A stretch of 64,000 nt of DNA, from the NCBI GenBank assembly GCA_958296055.1, contig CATQHS010000001.1, positions 818,277 through 882,276 on the forward strand, written 5' to 3'. Each line of letters opens with the position of its first letter. The first letter of the stretch is position 1. Below, one piece after another: positions 10,339 through 19,114 of this stretch. The translations under genes and the position numbers were made by a program. The notes below the pieces were generated by a model. That model ran no database searches and was not told the origin of the DNA. It was given only the letters and a program-made list of their open reading frames with translations. This DNA is from an uncultured Acidimicrobiales bacterium (GTDB lineage Bacteria > Actinomycetota > Acidimicrobiia > Acidimicrobiales > Aldehydirespiratoraceae).

Positions 10339-12060
10339 TTAGCCCGTTTCCTCTGCCGGGGCCACCGCGTCACCGTGGGTGTCGGCTTTGATCTTGGGGT
10401 AGTCGGCGGGCGAGCCGAAGTCCCAGACGTCGCCGTCGGCGTCCCAGTCGTCGTAGATGCCGCGGTAGCCCGTAGGCGACTGGAGTTCGGCGGTCTGCTT
10501 GCCCTCGGCGCCTTCGGACGGGCCGTAGGCCACGCCGACGGAGAGCCCCGAGGTCTCGACATCCCAGTAGCTCGAGGAGATAGCCCCGTTATTCTCGCCG
10601 ACCAGGCCGCCCACGTCCCTCTCGCCCGACACTCTCCCGGTTGAGTAGGCCTCCCTGATCTTGCCCCGGTTCCATCCCACCAGGCCGCCCGACTCGAAAT
10701 CGCCTAGAACCGCGCCGGTGGCGTAGGCGTCAGCCACCGTGCCATCGCGGTTGCTGTAGCCCACCAGCCCGCCGACCCGGTGATACCCCTCCACGTCGCC
10801 GGTGGCGTAGCTGGCCGCCACGAAGCCGCTGTTGCGGCCGACCAACCCGCCCAGGTCGTTCTCGTCGCCGGCCACCGAGCCGGTGGCATAACTCCCCTCA
10901 ATCACCCCATGATTCCAGCCAACCAGGCCCCCGGAGCCGATGTCGCCCGTCACCGCGCCGGTGGCGTAGCTGCCGCTGATCGCCGCCGTGCTCTTGTTCT
11001 TGCCCACCAGACCACCGGCCCGGCTAGAAGCCGAAACCGTCGAAGAGCTGTAACAATTCGTCACCTTCGTGTAATTGATGCCGATCAACCCCCCCGCGTC
11101 CTCGTTGCGCGCCGTCACCGGGCCCGTCGCGTAGCTGTCGCTCACCGGGCCCTCGCTGTACCCGCTGATCCCGCCCACCAGATCACTGCCCATCACCGAA
11201 CTCTCCGAAAAACTGCCCAAAATCGAGCCCCGGTTGATGCCCGCCAACCCCCCCACGACCCGAGACGCCGAAGTCGCCGACCCCGACGCGGAGCTGTCCC
11301 TGATGACGCCCTCGTTCGTGCTCGCCAAAGCCCCCACCACTATTACCCCGGACACCTCGGCGTCGACGCGGCTCTGGGTCACCTCCCCCAAGTTGGAACC
11401 GACCAAGCCGCCGACGTCCCTGAACCCCGACACCCGGCCCGAGACCAGGACCGATTCGATATCGCCCTGGCTAATCCCGGCCAGAATCCCCACCGAACTC
11501 TTAGCGCTCACCACCGCACCCGTCAAAGCGACATCACGAATCGCGCCCGTCGCCTCGCCGAACAAGCCCACCAGGTTCTTGTCGGCCCGGTCGATGAACA
11601 AACCGGCAATCGCGAAGCCGCCCCCGTCGAAAGTGGCCGAAAAGGGATTCGGATGATCGCCAATGGGATCCCAGCCGCTCCCCTGCACCCAACCGGTGTT
11701 CACCACACCCGACGCATAACTGCCAGCATCCCCGAAATCAAGATCAGCGCCCAACTCATACCCCGTACACCCCCCAACGGGACAGCCCATGCCATCAACC
11801 GCGTCAGGGAAAGCCCCCGCATAGCCGCCATCGGCGCCGTCGGGCCGGCCGTCGCCGTCCAAATCCCAGCGGAGAGCGTCAAGCTGCTCCAGATTGGAAA
11901 TCTCCACCAGACCATCATCGTCAGAATCAAAATCAGCCGAACCCGAATCAGCCGAATCAGCCGAACCCGAATCAGCCGAATCAGCCGAACCCGAACAGCC
12001 CGCCGCCACACCAGCCGCCAACAACACCGGCACCGCCCACCAAACCAACCCCTCTCTCAT
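10339..12060 (-). CDS. GLUG-repeat lipoprotein, copy 1
   Basis: Predicted surface lipoprotein of 573 residues. The signal peptide ends in a lipobox AAGC (C22), followed by an SADSADSG repeat and acidic calcium-type loops (DSDDDGLVEI about 45-54, DLDGDGRPD 66-74). The body is a long series of GLUG repeats of the form GGLVGxN..G.I..SYATGxV, known from beta-helical surface proteins. A C-terminal block near YWDVETSG and WDFGSPADYPKI resembles the usual GLUG ending. ATG 12060 is chosen for the signal peptide and the upstream GAGAGGGG. Nearly identical to the next gene. Function unknown; an adhesin or matrix role is inference. Confidence 0.85.
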   Translation of the reverse strand: MREGLVWWAVPVLLAAGVAAGCSGSADSADSGSADSADSGSADFDSDDDGLVEISNLEQLDALRWDLDGDGRPDGADGGYAGAFPDAVDGMGCPVGGCTGYELGADLDFGDAGSYASGVVNTGWVQGSGWDPIGDHPNPFSATFDGGGFAIAGLFIDRADKNLVGLFGEATGAIRDVALTGAVVSAKSSVGILAGISQGDIESVLVSGRVSGFRDVGGLVGSNLGEVTQSRVDAEVSGVIVVGALASTNEGVIRDSSASGSATSASRVVGGLAGINRGSILGSFSESSVMGSDLVGGISGYSEGPVSDSYATGPVTARNEDAGGLIGINYTKVTNCYSSSTVSASSRAGGLVGKNKSTAAISGSYATGAVTGDIGSGGLVGWNHGVIEGSYATGSVAGDENDLGGLVGRNSGFVAASYATGDVEGYHRVGGLVGYSNRDGTVADAYATGAVLGDFESGGLVGWNRGKIREAYSTGRVSGERDVGGLVGENNGAISSSYWDVETSGLSVGVAYGPSEGAEGKQTAELQSPTGYRGIYDDWDADGDVWDFGSPADYPKIKADTHGDAVAPAEETG

Positions 12061-12094
12061 CCCACCGGCCCCTCTCTTCATCCACATACGAAAC

Positions 12095-12100
12095 AGCATA
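12095..12100 (-). promoter_or_regulatory. Candidate -10 of GLUG copy 1
   Basis: Minus-strand TATGCT, 34 bases before ATG 12060. The flanks match the copy 2 leader (CTCAGTG upstream, GCTGTTTCG downstream), but the -10 itself differs. Confidence 0.3.
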
Positions 12101-12205
12101 TTGCAGCACTGAGCGATCGGTTGGGTCAAAGAGGCGACGCGACGAGCACAGCGTCGTTCATCGCCTCCCGAAGGACCGATCCCCCGGGACCGGGCTCAGC
12201 AGCCT

Positions 12206-13903
12206 CTAGCCCGTTTCCTCTGCCGTGGCCGCCGTGTCGCCGTGCGTGTCGGCTTTGATCTTGGGGTAGTCGGCGGGCGAGCCGAAGTCCCAGACGTCGC
12301 CGTCGGCGTCCCAGCCCTCGTAGATGCCGCGGTAGCCCGTGGGCGACTGGAGTTCGGCGGTCTGCTTGCCCTCGGCGCCTTCGGACGGGCCGTAGGCCAC
12401 GCCGGCGGATTGCCCCGAGGTCTCGACATCCCAGTAGCTGGCGGAGATGGAGCCGTTGTTCTCGCCGACCAGGCCGCCCACGTCCCTCTCGCCCGACACC
12501 CTCCCGGTTGAGTAGGCCTCCCTGATCTTGCCCCGGTTCCATCCCACCAGGCCGCCCGTCTCGAAGGCTCCCTCGACCGAGCCGGTGGCGTAGGCGTCGG
12601 CCACCGTGCCATCGCGGTTGCTGTAGCCCACCAGACCGCCGACCCGGTGATACCCCTCCACGTCGCCGGTGGCGTAGCTGGCCGCCACGAAGCCGCTGTT
12701 GCGGCCGACCAACCCGCCGAGGTCGTTCTCGTCTCCGGCCACCGAGCCGGTGGCATAGCTTCCCTCGATCACCCCTTTGTTCCAGCCGACCAGGCCCCCG
12801 GAGCCGATGTCGCCCGTCACCGCGCCGGTGGCGTAGCTGCCGCTGATCGCCGCCGTGCTCTTGTTCTTGCCCACCAGACCACCGGCCCGGCTAGAAGCCG
12901 AAACCGTCGAAGAGCTGTAACAATTCGTCACCTTCGTGTAGTTGATGCCGATCAGCCCCCCGGCGTCCTCGTTGCGCGCCGTCACCGGGCCCGTTGTGTA
13001 GCTGTTGCTCACCGGGCCCTCGCTGTACCCGCTGATCCCGCCCACCAGATCACTGCCCATCACCGAACTCTCCGAAAAACTGCCCAAAATCGAGCCCCGG
13101 TTGATGCCCGCCAACCCTCCGACGACCCTGGACGCCGAAGTCGCCGACCCCGCGGCGGAGCTGTCCCTGATGACGCCCTCGTTCGTGCTCGCCAAAGCCC
13201 CGACCACGACGATTCCGGACACCTCGGCGTCGACGCGGCTCTGGGTCACCTCCCCCAAGTTGGAACCGACCAAGCCGCCGACGTCCCTGAACCCCGACAC
13301 CCGGCCCGAGACCAGGACCGAGTCGATATCGCCCTGGCTGATCCCGGCCAGAATCCCCACCGAACTCTTAGCGCTCACCACAGCACCCGTCAACGTGACA
13401 TCACGAATCGCGCCGGTCACCTCGCCGAACAGGCCCACCAGGTTCTTGTCGGCCCGGTCGATGAACAAACCGGCAATCGCATAGCCAGCACCGTCGAAAG
13501 TGGCCGAAAAGGGATTCGGGTGATCGCCAATGGGATCCCAACCGCTCCCCTGCACCCAACCGGTGTTCACCACCCCCGACGCATAACTGCCGGCATCCCC
13601 GAAATCAAGATCAGCGCCCAACTCATACCCCACACACCCCCCGCTCGGGCAGCCCATCCCCTCGACCGCGTCGGGAAAAGCGCTCACGTACCCGCCATCG
13701 GCGCCATCGCCGCCGTCGGGCCGGCCGTCGCCGTCCAGATCCCAGCGGAGGGCGTCAAGCTGCTCCAGATTGAAAATCTCCACCAGACCATCATCGTCAG
13801 AATCAAAATCAGCCGAACCCCCCGAACCCGAACCCGAACAACCCGCCGCCACACCAGCCGCCAACAACACCGGCACCGCCCACCAAACCAAACCCTCTCT
13901 CAT
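12206..13903 (-). CDS. GLUG-repeat lipoprotein, copy 2
   Basis: 565-residue paralog of the neighbouring gene with the same lipobox, acidic loops, GLUG repeat series and C-terminal block. Visible differences cluster in the post-lipobox linker (SGSGGSADF instead of the SADSADSG repeats), a few GLUG residues (NKGVIEG for NHGVIEG) and one strand near the end (EGAFETGG for LGDFESGG). It lies upstream in the same orientation, 145 bases from copy 1. ATG 13903 has the same GAGAGGGG ribosome site. A TAGGGT -10 lies 42 bases upstream. The near-identity suggests recent tandem duplication or gene conversion. Confidence 0.85.
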   Translation of the reverse strand: MREGLVWWAVPVLLAAGVAAGCSGSGSGGSADFDSDDDGLVEIFNLEQLDALRWDLDGDGRPDGGDGADGGYVSAFPDAVEGMGCPSGGCVGYELGADLDFGDAGSYASGVVNTGWVQGSGWDPIGDHPNPFSATFDGAGYAIAGLFIDRADKNLVGLFGEVTGAIRDVTLTGAVVSAKSSVGILAGISQGDIDSVLVSGRVSGFRDVGGLVGSNLGEVTQSRVDAEVSGIVVVGALASTNEGVIRDSSAAGSATSASRVVGGLAGINRGSILGSFSESSVMGSDLVGGISGYSEGPVSNSYTTGPVTARNEDAGGLIGINYTKVTNCYSSSTVSASSRAGGLVGKNKSTAAISGSYATGAVTGDIGSGGLVGWNKGVIEGSYATGSVAGDENDLGGLVGRNSGFVAASYATGDVEGYHRVGGLVGYSNRDGTVADAYATGSVEGAFETGGLVGWNRGKIREAYSTGRVSGERDVGGLVGENNGSISASYWDVETSGQSAGVAYGPSEGAEGKQTAELQSPTGYRGIYEGWDADGDVWDFGSPADYPKIKADTHGDTAATAEETG

Positions 13904-13945
13904 CCCACCGGCCCCTCTCTCACATCCTGCAATCGAAACAGCGTC

Positions 13946-13951
13946 ACCCTA
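13946..13951 (-). promoter_or_regulatory. Candidate -10 of GLUG copy 2
   Basis: Minus-strand TAGGGT, 42 bases before ATG 13903 and upstream of a GAGAGGGG ribosome site. It matches the TAGNNT form seen at other starts here. Confidence 0.35.
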
Positions 13952-13991
13952 CCACTGAGCATTCCACCGATCTTGAAGGCGTTCGCCGTCT

Positions 13992-15336
13992 TCACAAATC
14001 GGCGGGGGCGTCTAGGACCTGTTCTTGTCGCGCCTGCTCGGCTTCGCCCCATCCGACCGCCACCGCGGGCAGGACGTAGTGGGTGCCGCGCCGCTCACCA
14101 TGCCGCTCGAGGCGGCCGTCGGAGACCAGGCGGGCCAGCAGGGATCCGGCCTTGACCCGGTCCAGTCCGGTGCGCTCTCGAACTAGCGCATTCGTTACCG
14201 GACCCTTCCGGGCCAGTTCGGTTACAAGGGATTCGATCTCCTCTTGGAGCAGATGAAACCCGTGAAGCAGTCCGTGATCAGGGTGAAGCAGATACTCCGC
14301 TCCCCCGCGCTCTCCCCGCTGCATCAGCAAGCCCTCATCCCTGAGCCGCTGAAGGGCCAGGCGAGCCTGATCTCTGTCCACACCCAGGATCCGCCTCGCC
14401 TCCGAGTTGGTCAGAATCTGGCCCCGAGAAGCGAAGGCCAGCAGCAACGAGTCTTGCGGCTCCAGCGAACCCCGCTTCTGGAGTTCAGTGACCCAGGCTC
14501 GCTCTTGGAGCGTCACGGTGGCCGAGAGCGGCAGCGTGACGCTCACCGATGATCCGTCCTCGCTGAACTGCGGCGGTTCGAGCAGGCTGTACGCCATCTC
14601 GTCCTGCATCATGTCGATGCCGCGGCCCTCGTCCTCGGCCAACCCGTACCGTCGAAGCGTTCGGATGACTTCATGGTTGCGGGCCGCCTGCTGCTCACGG
14701 ATGTTGTCGATCGTGACCGGTTCAGGCAGGCCGCCGGGCGAAGTAACGACGATTCGATCAGGTCGGATTTCGATCTGGACAGGGGTGCCGTTTGCTTCAT
14801 ATGAACGATGGGCGAGCGCGTTGGCAACGGTTTCTCGCAGAACGACCTCAGGCAATCGGGGCAGATCGAACCTGCGAACACCGACCACGACGAGGGCATG
14901 GCCGATCTCGTCGAGGACGAAAGTCGTGGCGCTCCTGATCTGCGTCGGGAGAGGACCCGCTATCTCGACTCGGCGGCTGTAGTCAGAGCCTTCTGAGTGG
15001 TACCGGAAGATCTCCACGAAGGTCTTGCCGAGCACCCTGTGCGGTTCCCGAAGCAGATCCGCACCCACCAGTGCCCGGTTCGACGCTCCCCGTCGCACGA
15101 GGACGCGGCCGTCGCTCGTCTGGGAGAAGCCTTCGATGCGCCGCTCCACCGCCAAAAGAACCACTGGACGGCCTCCGACGGTGACCTGGCGGATCTCATA
15201 GCGGCCGGGGTTGTGAAAATCCCTCCTTGAATTCCACGTGGGTGCTCTCGCCGTCGAATTCGACCGCGAATTCTTCGGGAGTCAGAGCATCACGACCCCG
15301 GCTCCCCCTCCTCGGATGAAAGAGTGGATATGACAT
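13992..15336 (-). pseudogene. Decayed AlbA_2/HATPase (Schlafen-like) ATP-binding protein gene
   Basis: Full-length relatives have an N-terminal AlbA_2 domain, a histidine-kinase-like ATPase (HATPase_c_4) and winged helices. Here the frame from ATG 15336 reads an AlbA_2 beginning (FDGESTHVEFKEGFS) and stops at 15228-15226. The end of that domain (RYEIRQVTVGGRPVVLLAVE, then SDGRVLVRRGASNRALVG) continues in another frame from about 15215. The domain's middle, normally with an AFAN/GG core, is absent. A second segment seems missing between GADLLR and EPHRVLGKT. The ATPase block (ETVANALAHRSYE) and C-terminal helices remain open to 13992. A shortened product from GTG 15164 could still be made. Deletion lengths are inferred from memory of the family. 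Confidence 0.65.
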
Positions 15337-15369
15337 AAAAGCCGGTTTGTGTCAAACAACTATGTCATA
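15329..15369. promoter_or_regulatory. Nested inverted repeats before the AlbA_2 remnant
   Basis: A perfect 9-bp inverted repeat TATGACATA (15329-15337) / TATGTCATA (15361-15369) encloses a second one, GTTTG (15345-15349) / CAAAC (15353-15357). On the minus strand a TTGACA lies inside. The original ATG (15336) is inside one arm. An operator/promoter or a hairpin terminator of the upstream glycosyltransferase gene are both possible. Confidence 0.4.
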
Positions 15370-15371
15370 AC

Positions 15372-16118
15372 TCACCCCTGCGGCCGGGGCGGCGGGTACA
15401 GGCCGCGACGGGCCTGGCGCCGGATCCGGAAGATGTCGCGGATCACGGCCAGGCCGGAGCCAATGCCAACCGTCGACTCCTTGCCGTCGTCGGACACCCT
15501 GCCGTAGTCGGCCTCCACGGGCACCTCTCGCAGGTCGAAGCCGTACCGATCGGCTAGGTGCAGCAACTCGATGTCGAAGGCGAACCCGTCGATGATCCCC
15601 GCTTCCAACAGGGTCCGGGCCGCGTCGGCTCGGAAGGCCTTCAGGCCGCACTGCGTGTCGCGGCAGCCGATGCCCAGCACCCGGCGGGCGACCAGGTTGA
15701 CCACCCGGCTGCCCGCCTGGCGCGACCAAGAGGGCTCCGGCCCGGCCCGAGCCTCCAGGTGACGCCGATTGCCGACGGCCACGTCGCCGCCGGCCTCGAC
15801 CTCGGCCACCACCCGGATCAGATGCTGGGGCCGGTAGGAGAGGTCGGCGTCGGTGAAGGCCACCGTCGCCCCGGTCGCCGCCCTCACCCCGGCCCGGACC
15901 GCGGCTCCCTTACCCCGGTTGGCGGACAGCTCGACCACCAAGTCGGGGTCGGCCCGGCGGGCCGCTTCGGCGGTGCCGTCGTCGGAGCCGTCGTCGACCA
16001 CGATGATCTCCACGCCCCCCTCGGCCGCCATCCCGGCCAGCCCCGACCGGAGGGCCGCCACCGTGGACTGGATGCGAGCCGCCTCGCGGTAGGCCGGGAC
16101 CACGACCGAAAGCCGCAT
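15372..16118 (-). CDS. Glycosyltransferase family 2, dolichyl-P-glucosyltransferase-like
   Basis: GT-A fold enzyme of 248 residues. It starts RLSVVVPAYREAARI, has the nucleotide-sugar site VVDDGSDDGTAE near 45-56 and the metal motif FTDADLSYRP. RDTQCGLKAFRADAA is the acceptor-side signature of Alg5/polyprenyl-P hexosyltransferases. No membrane helices. Likely makes polyprenyl-P-hexose for the large membrane protein next to it. ATG 16118 shares one base with that gene's stop (TGATG), a coupled pair. An in-frame start upstream would extend into the neighbour and is less likely. Confidence 0.88.
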   Translation of the reverse strand: MRLSVVVPAYREAARIQSTVAALRSGLAGMAAEGGVEIIVVDDGSDDGTAEAARRADPDLVVELSANRGKGAAVRAGVRAATGATVAFTDADLSYRPQHLIRVVAEVEAGGDVAVGNRRHLEARAGPEPSWSRQAGSRVVNLVARRVLGIGCRDTQCGLKAFRADAARTLLEAGIIDGFAFDIELLHLADRYGFDLREVPVEADYGRVSDDGKESTVGIGSGLAVIRDIFRIRRQARRGLYPPPRPQG

Positions 16119-19114
16119 CACCGGGCCGCCCTCGGCCTCGTCCGAACGACCAGCCACCCCGCCCACGCCAGCCCGGCCGCGGTCAGGGCCAGGGCGGCCA
16201 GCTCCACCGGGCTGCGGCCGTACTCGAGGGTCACCTCCTCCGCGGTGGGCACCACTGCCATCAGGTTCGGGGTCACCCGGTAGGGGCCGTCGGCGCCGGT
16301 CACCGACCAGTTGGGGAAGTACGAGGCCCGAACCAGAACCGGCGAGCCGGTCCGGTCCACCCTGAACGAGATCGACTGTTGCTCCCAGGAAACGTCGCTC
16401 ACCGCGGCCGGCTCGACCGGCCGGCGGGGCGCCGCCTCGGCAAGCCGGTCGGCCAGGGCCTGAATGACCGCGACCCGACCGGCCGGAGAAGCCGGGGCCG
16501 GGGCCGGGTCGGCCCCCTCGTCGAGTTCGGCGAGGCTAAAGGTCGGCCACCGGCCGGAGCCCCCGCCGTCCGGGCCCTCGGCGGCCAGCACCGGGCCGCC
16601 GGGGACCTGGAAGGCCCCGACCGAGACCTCCAGCCAGTCGTAGCCGGCGCCCTCAATGTCATCGACCACCACCGGCAGCTCGTCGAGCCCGACGACGAGA
16701 TCGCTGTCGGCCACCTCAAAGACCACCCAGGGCCCCGATGTGGCGATCTCGCGCAGGTCGGGCTGGGCCCGGGCCTGCTCCAGCACCGGCTCGGAGAAAG
16801 CCAGGTAGTAGCGAACGCCCATGCGCTGGAGATGATCGACCCCGGCGGCGACGTCGGGCTCATAGGCGTACGGGAGGTTGCGCTGCGATCTCGACGGGGC
16901 CGCCGACAGCTCCGACTGCATGAGGAAGTGATAGGGGGTGGTGGCCGACGCCTCAAAATACAAGCCCTCCATGGAGCCGATGCAGCCGTCGGTCCAGTAC
17001 GGCAGCAGCATCAGGGCCATGGGAGTGCCGTAGGACCCGAGCCGCTCCTTCTCATATTCCCACAGCGACCGGCCGCAGCCGCGCTCTAGGCCCACTCCGG
17101 CCATGGTGTCCACCAAGGCGGTGTACTCCGAGGCGCCGCCTCCGGCCTCGGTCGGGTCCCGGCGCTCGTAGCCCTCGAAGTTGTACTCGACCCAGTAACC
17201 GCCGAGGTTGAACTGCTCGGTGCGGAGCGGGCCCCACTGATAGACCCCCTGGGCGTTCACCCGGCCCCCCGGCAGCGAGCGAAGCGGCAGTCCCACCGTT
17301 ACCAGCATGACCGCCACCCCGGCGCCGGCCACCGCGGCCGCCGCCGCCGTCGGCCGCCGCCGGGGGGGCTCCCCCGGCACTGAGTCTCCGGGGTCGGCCG
17401 CCGCCCCGGACCTCAACCGGCGGATTCCGGCGGCGACCAGCCCACCCGCCGACCGGCTCGCCTCGCTTAAACCGATCGCCGCCATCACATATATTGAGAA
17501 ATAATAAAAAGGCAATATCCTCACGTTCCAGACCGGCACTCTCACGTTCCGCAGGCTGGCCTCGTTCAGAAGCACGAAGGCGAGTGCCGTCAACAACGCG
17601 GTCCCGGCCAGGGCCATGCCCAGGGGCACCCGGTCCGGGCTGAGACCCAAGAATCGGCGCAATCCTCGGGAGGTGCATAGCACCGCCCCCACCAAGGCCA
17701 TCACCACGAAGATCTGGAGGGGAGGGTCGTTGGCCAGGAATGAGTAGTCGAGGGAGGTGCGGGACCACAGCGCCGGCCCGTACTCAGAGGCAATGCGGGT
17801 CCACAACGACGAATCACGGCCCGGCTGCCCGAACCAGCCCATGTCGTTGAGCAGCCCCCGGTTCCACAAGAACGGCAGCACCCACCAGGCGCTCAACAAC
17901 CCGGCCAGCGGCCCCGCCACCAGCACCCAGCGGAGCCGGCGTTGAACACCGGCCGCTCCCCGGCTCTGAATCCAAAGTGCGGCCAGGAAGGCCAGGGTGA
18001 AGGCCAGGGCGAGGAAGACGACGAAGAGATGGGTGAGCCCGATGAGGGCCAGGAGAACGCCGGCGATCACCCGGCGCCCGCCGGTGGTGAGCCCTCGGGC
18101 CACCACCCCCATGTAGAGCACGGCGGCCAGCAGGCCGAGGGAGTAGGCGAACTCCCCCGACATGGTGGACATCAGGTTGCCGCCGTAGATGTTGAAGGAC
18201 TGGTCGAAGACGAACGGAACGGCGCCGGCCGCCACCAGCGCCGGCCCGGGGAAGGCCAGCCCGCCAAGCCGGGCCATCAGGTAGGCCGCCACCGGGAGGG
18301 CCGCGACCCCGGCGATGGCGACCAGCTTGAAGGCGACCCCATAGGGAACGGGGGTGACCAGCACCGCGGCCGTTACCGCCGCCGCGGTCGCGGGCAGGCG
18401 AGTCCACCGGGCCCGGTCCCGGAGCCGGGGCCAGGTCCAGACCAGGCCGCCGACCGCGACCGGGCCCACCACTGCCGCCATGAACAGGTGAAAGGCCGCG
18501 TCGTCGTAGCGGAAACCGGGTCCGATCCGCAGCCGTACCACATGACGGTCGAAGAGATGAAGAACCTGCATCGCCCCGACCGCCGCCACTGCGGCTACCG
18601 CCCCGGCCGCCGCCGATCTCCGGTTCGAGCCGCCCAGACGGCGGCCGAAGCGGCCGAGCCGCCCCGCGGGCAGTCGGCGCACCCCGAGCCAGGCCGCGGC
18701 CGCCGCGGCCAGGTGGGCGAAGACGGAGACCGGCAGGCCCGGGCCGGCCTCGACCATCACCACCAGCAGCGACGGGACCACCATGTAGAAGGTGAAGGCC
18801 GGGAACCCGGCGTACCAGTCCTGGGTCCAGCCGGTGAGCCGCAGGTCACCTAGCAGCACGTCCCGCAGATAGGCCGGCGCCCACACGTGGGCCCCCAAGT
18901 CGCCGCCGGTGGGGGTGGTGTCGAGGAACCACGCCCAAGGTCTCAGGTTGCCGACGACGAACAGCATGACCGCCACCACGATCACGCCGGTGACGATCCG
19001 GCTGACCCTGTCCTCAGTCGGGCCGCCGGCGTCAGCGTCGGCCGCCCCGCCCTCGGTCAGGCCGGCGGCGTCTGCGTCATTTGCCCCAGCCTCGGTCACC
19101 GCGGCGCCGGTCAC
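16118..19114 (-). CDS. Very large multi-pass membrane protein, PTPS_related/GT-C-like
   Basis: 998 residues. The first 700 are mostly hydrophobic helices, including an early GDLGAHVWAPAYLRDVLL and WTQDWYAGFPAFTFYMV, the pattern of PTPS_related membrane proteins resembling GT-C glycosyltransferases. The C-terminal 300 residues form a soluble beta-rich domain, then a last helix. Probably an envelope glycosyltransferase using a polyprenyl-P-sugar from the adjacent GT2. GTG 19114 overlaps the CPBP stop as GTGA and trims about 174 Arg/Gly-rich residues of noncoding character from the longer frame. Exact reaction unknown. Confidence 0.75.
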   Translation of the reverse strand: MTGAAVTEAGANDADAAGLTEGGAADADAGGPTEDRVSRIVTGVIVVAVMLFVVGNLRPWAWFLDTTPTGGDLGAHVWAPAYLRDVLLGDLRLTGWTQDWYAGFPAFTFYMVVPSLLVVMVEAGPGLPVSVFAHLAAAAAAWLGVRRLPAGRLGRFGRRLGGSNRRSAAAGAVAAVAAVGAMQVLHLFDRHVVRLRIGPGFRYDDAAFHLFMAAVVGPVAVGGLVWTWPRLRDRARWTRLPATAAAVTAAVLVTPVPYGVAFKLVAIAGVAALPVAAYLMARLGGLAFPGPALVAAGAVPFVFDQSFNIYGGNLMSTMSGEFAYSLGLLAAVLYMGVVARGLTTGGRRVIAGVLLALIGLTHLFVVFLALAFTLAFLAALWIQSRGAAGVQRRLRWVLVAGPLAGLLSAWWVLPFLWNRGLLNDMGWFGQPGRDSSLWTRIASEYGPALWSRTSLDYSFLANDPPLQIFVVMALVGAVLCTSRGLRRFLGLSPDRVPLGMALAGTALLTALAFVLLNEASLRNVRVPVWNVRILPFYYFSIYVMAAIGLSEASRSAGGLVAAGIRRLRSGAAADPGDSVPGEPPRRRPTAAAAAVAGAGVAVMLVTVGLPLRSLPGGRVNAQGVYQWGPLRTEQFNLGGYWVEYNFEGYERRDPTEAGGGASEYTALVDTMAGVGLERGCGRSLWEYEKERLGSYGTPMALMLLPYWTDGCIGSMEGLYFEASATTPYHFLMQSELSAAPSRSQRNLPYAYEPDVAAGVDHLQRMGVRYYLAFSEPVLEQARAQPDLREIATSGPWVVFEVADSDLVVGLDELPVVVDDIEGAGYDWLEVSVGAFQVPGGPVLAAEGPDGGGSGRWPTFSLAELDEGADPAPAPASPAGRVAVIQALADRLAEAAPRRPVEPAAVSDVSWEQQSISFRVDRTGSPVLVRASYFPNWSVTGADGPYRVTPNLMAVVPTAEEVTLEYGRSPVELAALALTAAGLAWAGWLVVRTRPRAAR

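Noticed and set aside
10339..13903. Regular repeats that could be taken for a CRISPR array
   Set aside because: The periodicity is that of protein repeats (GLUG, and RCC1 at 58.6-60.1 kb), codon-phased and degenerate, without constant spacers.
10780..14155. Plus-strand frames of about 500 codons opposite the GLUG genes
   Set aside because: Antisense images of the GLUG repeats; the two frames repeat each other exactly as the duplicated genes do.
13904..15371. Insertion sequence or phage remnant around the broken ATPase gene
   Set aside because: No transposase, integrase, target-site duplication or terminal repeats flanking a module; the inverted repeats at 15329-15369 are local.
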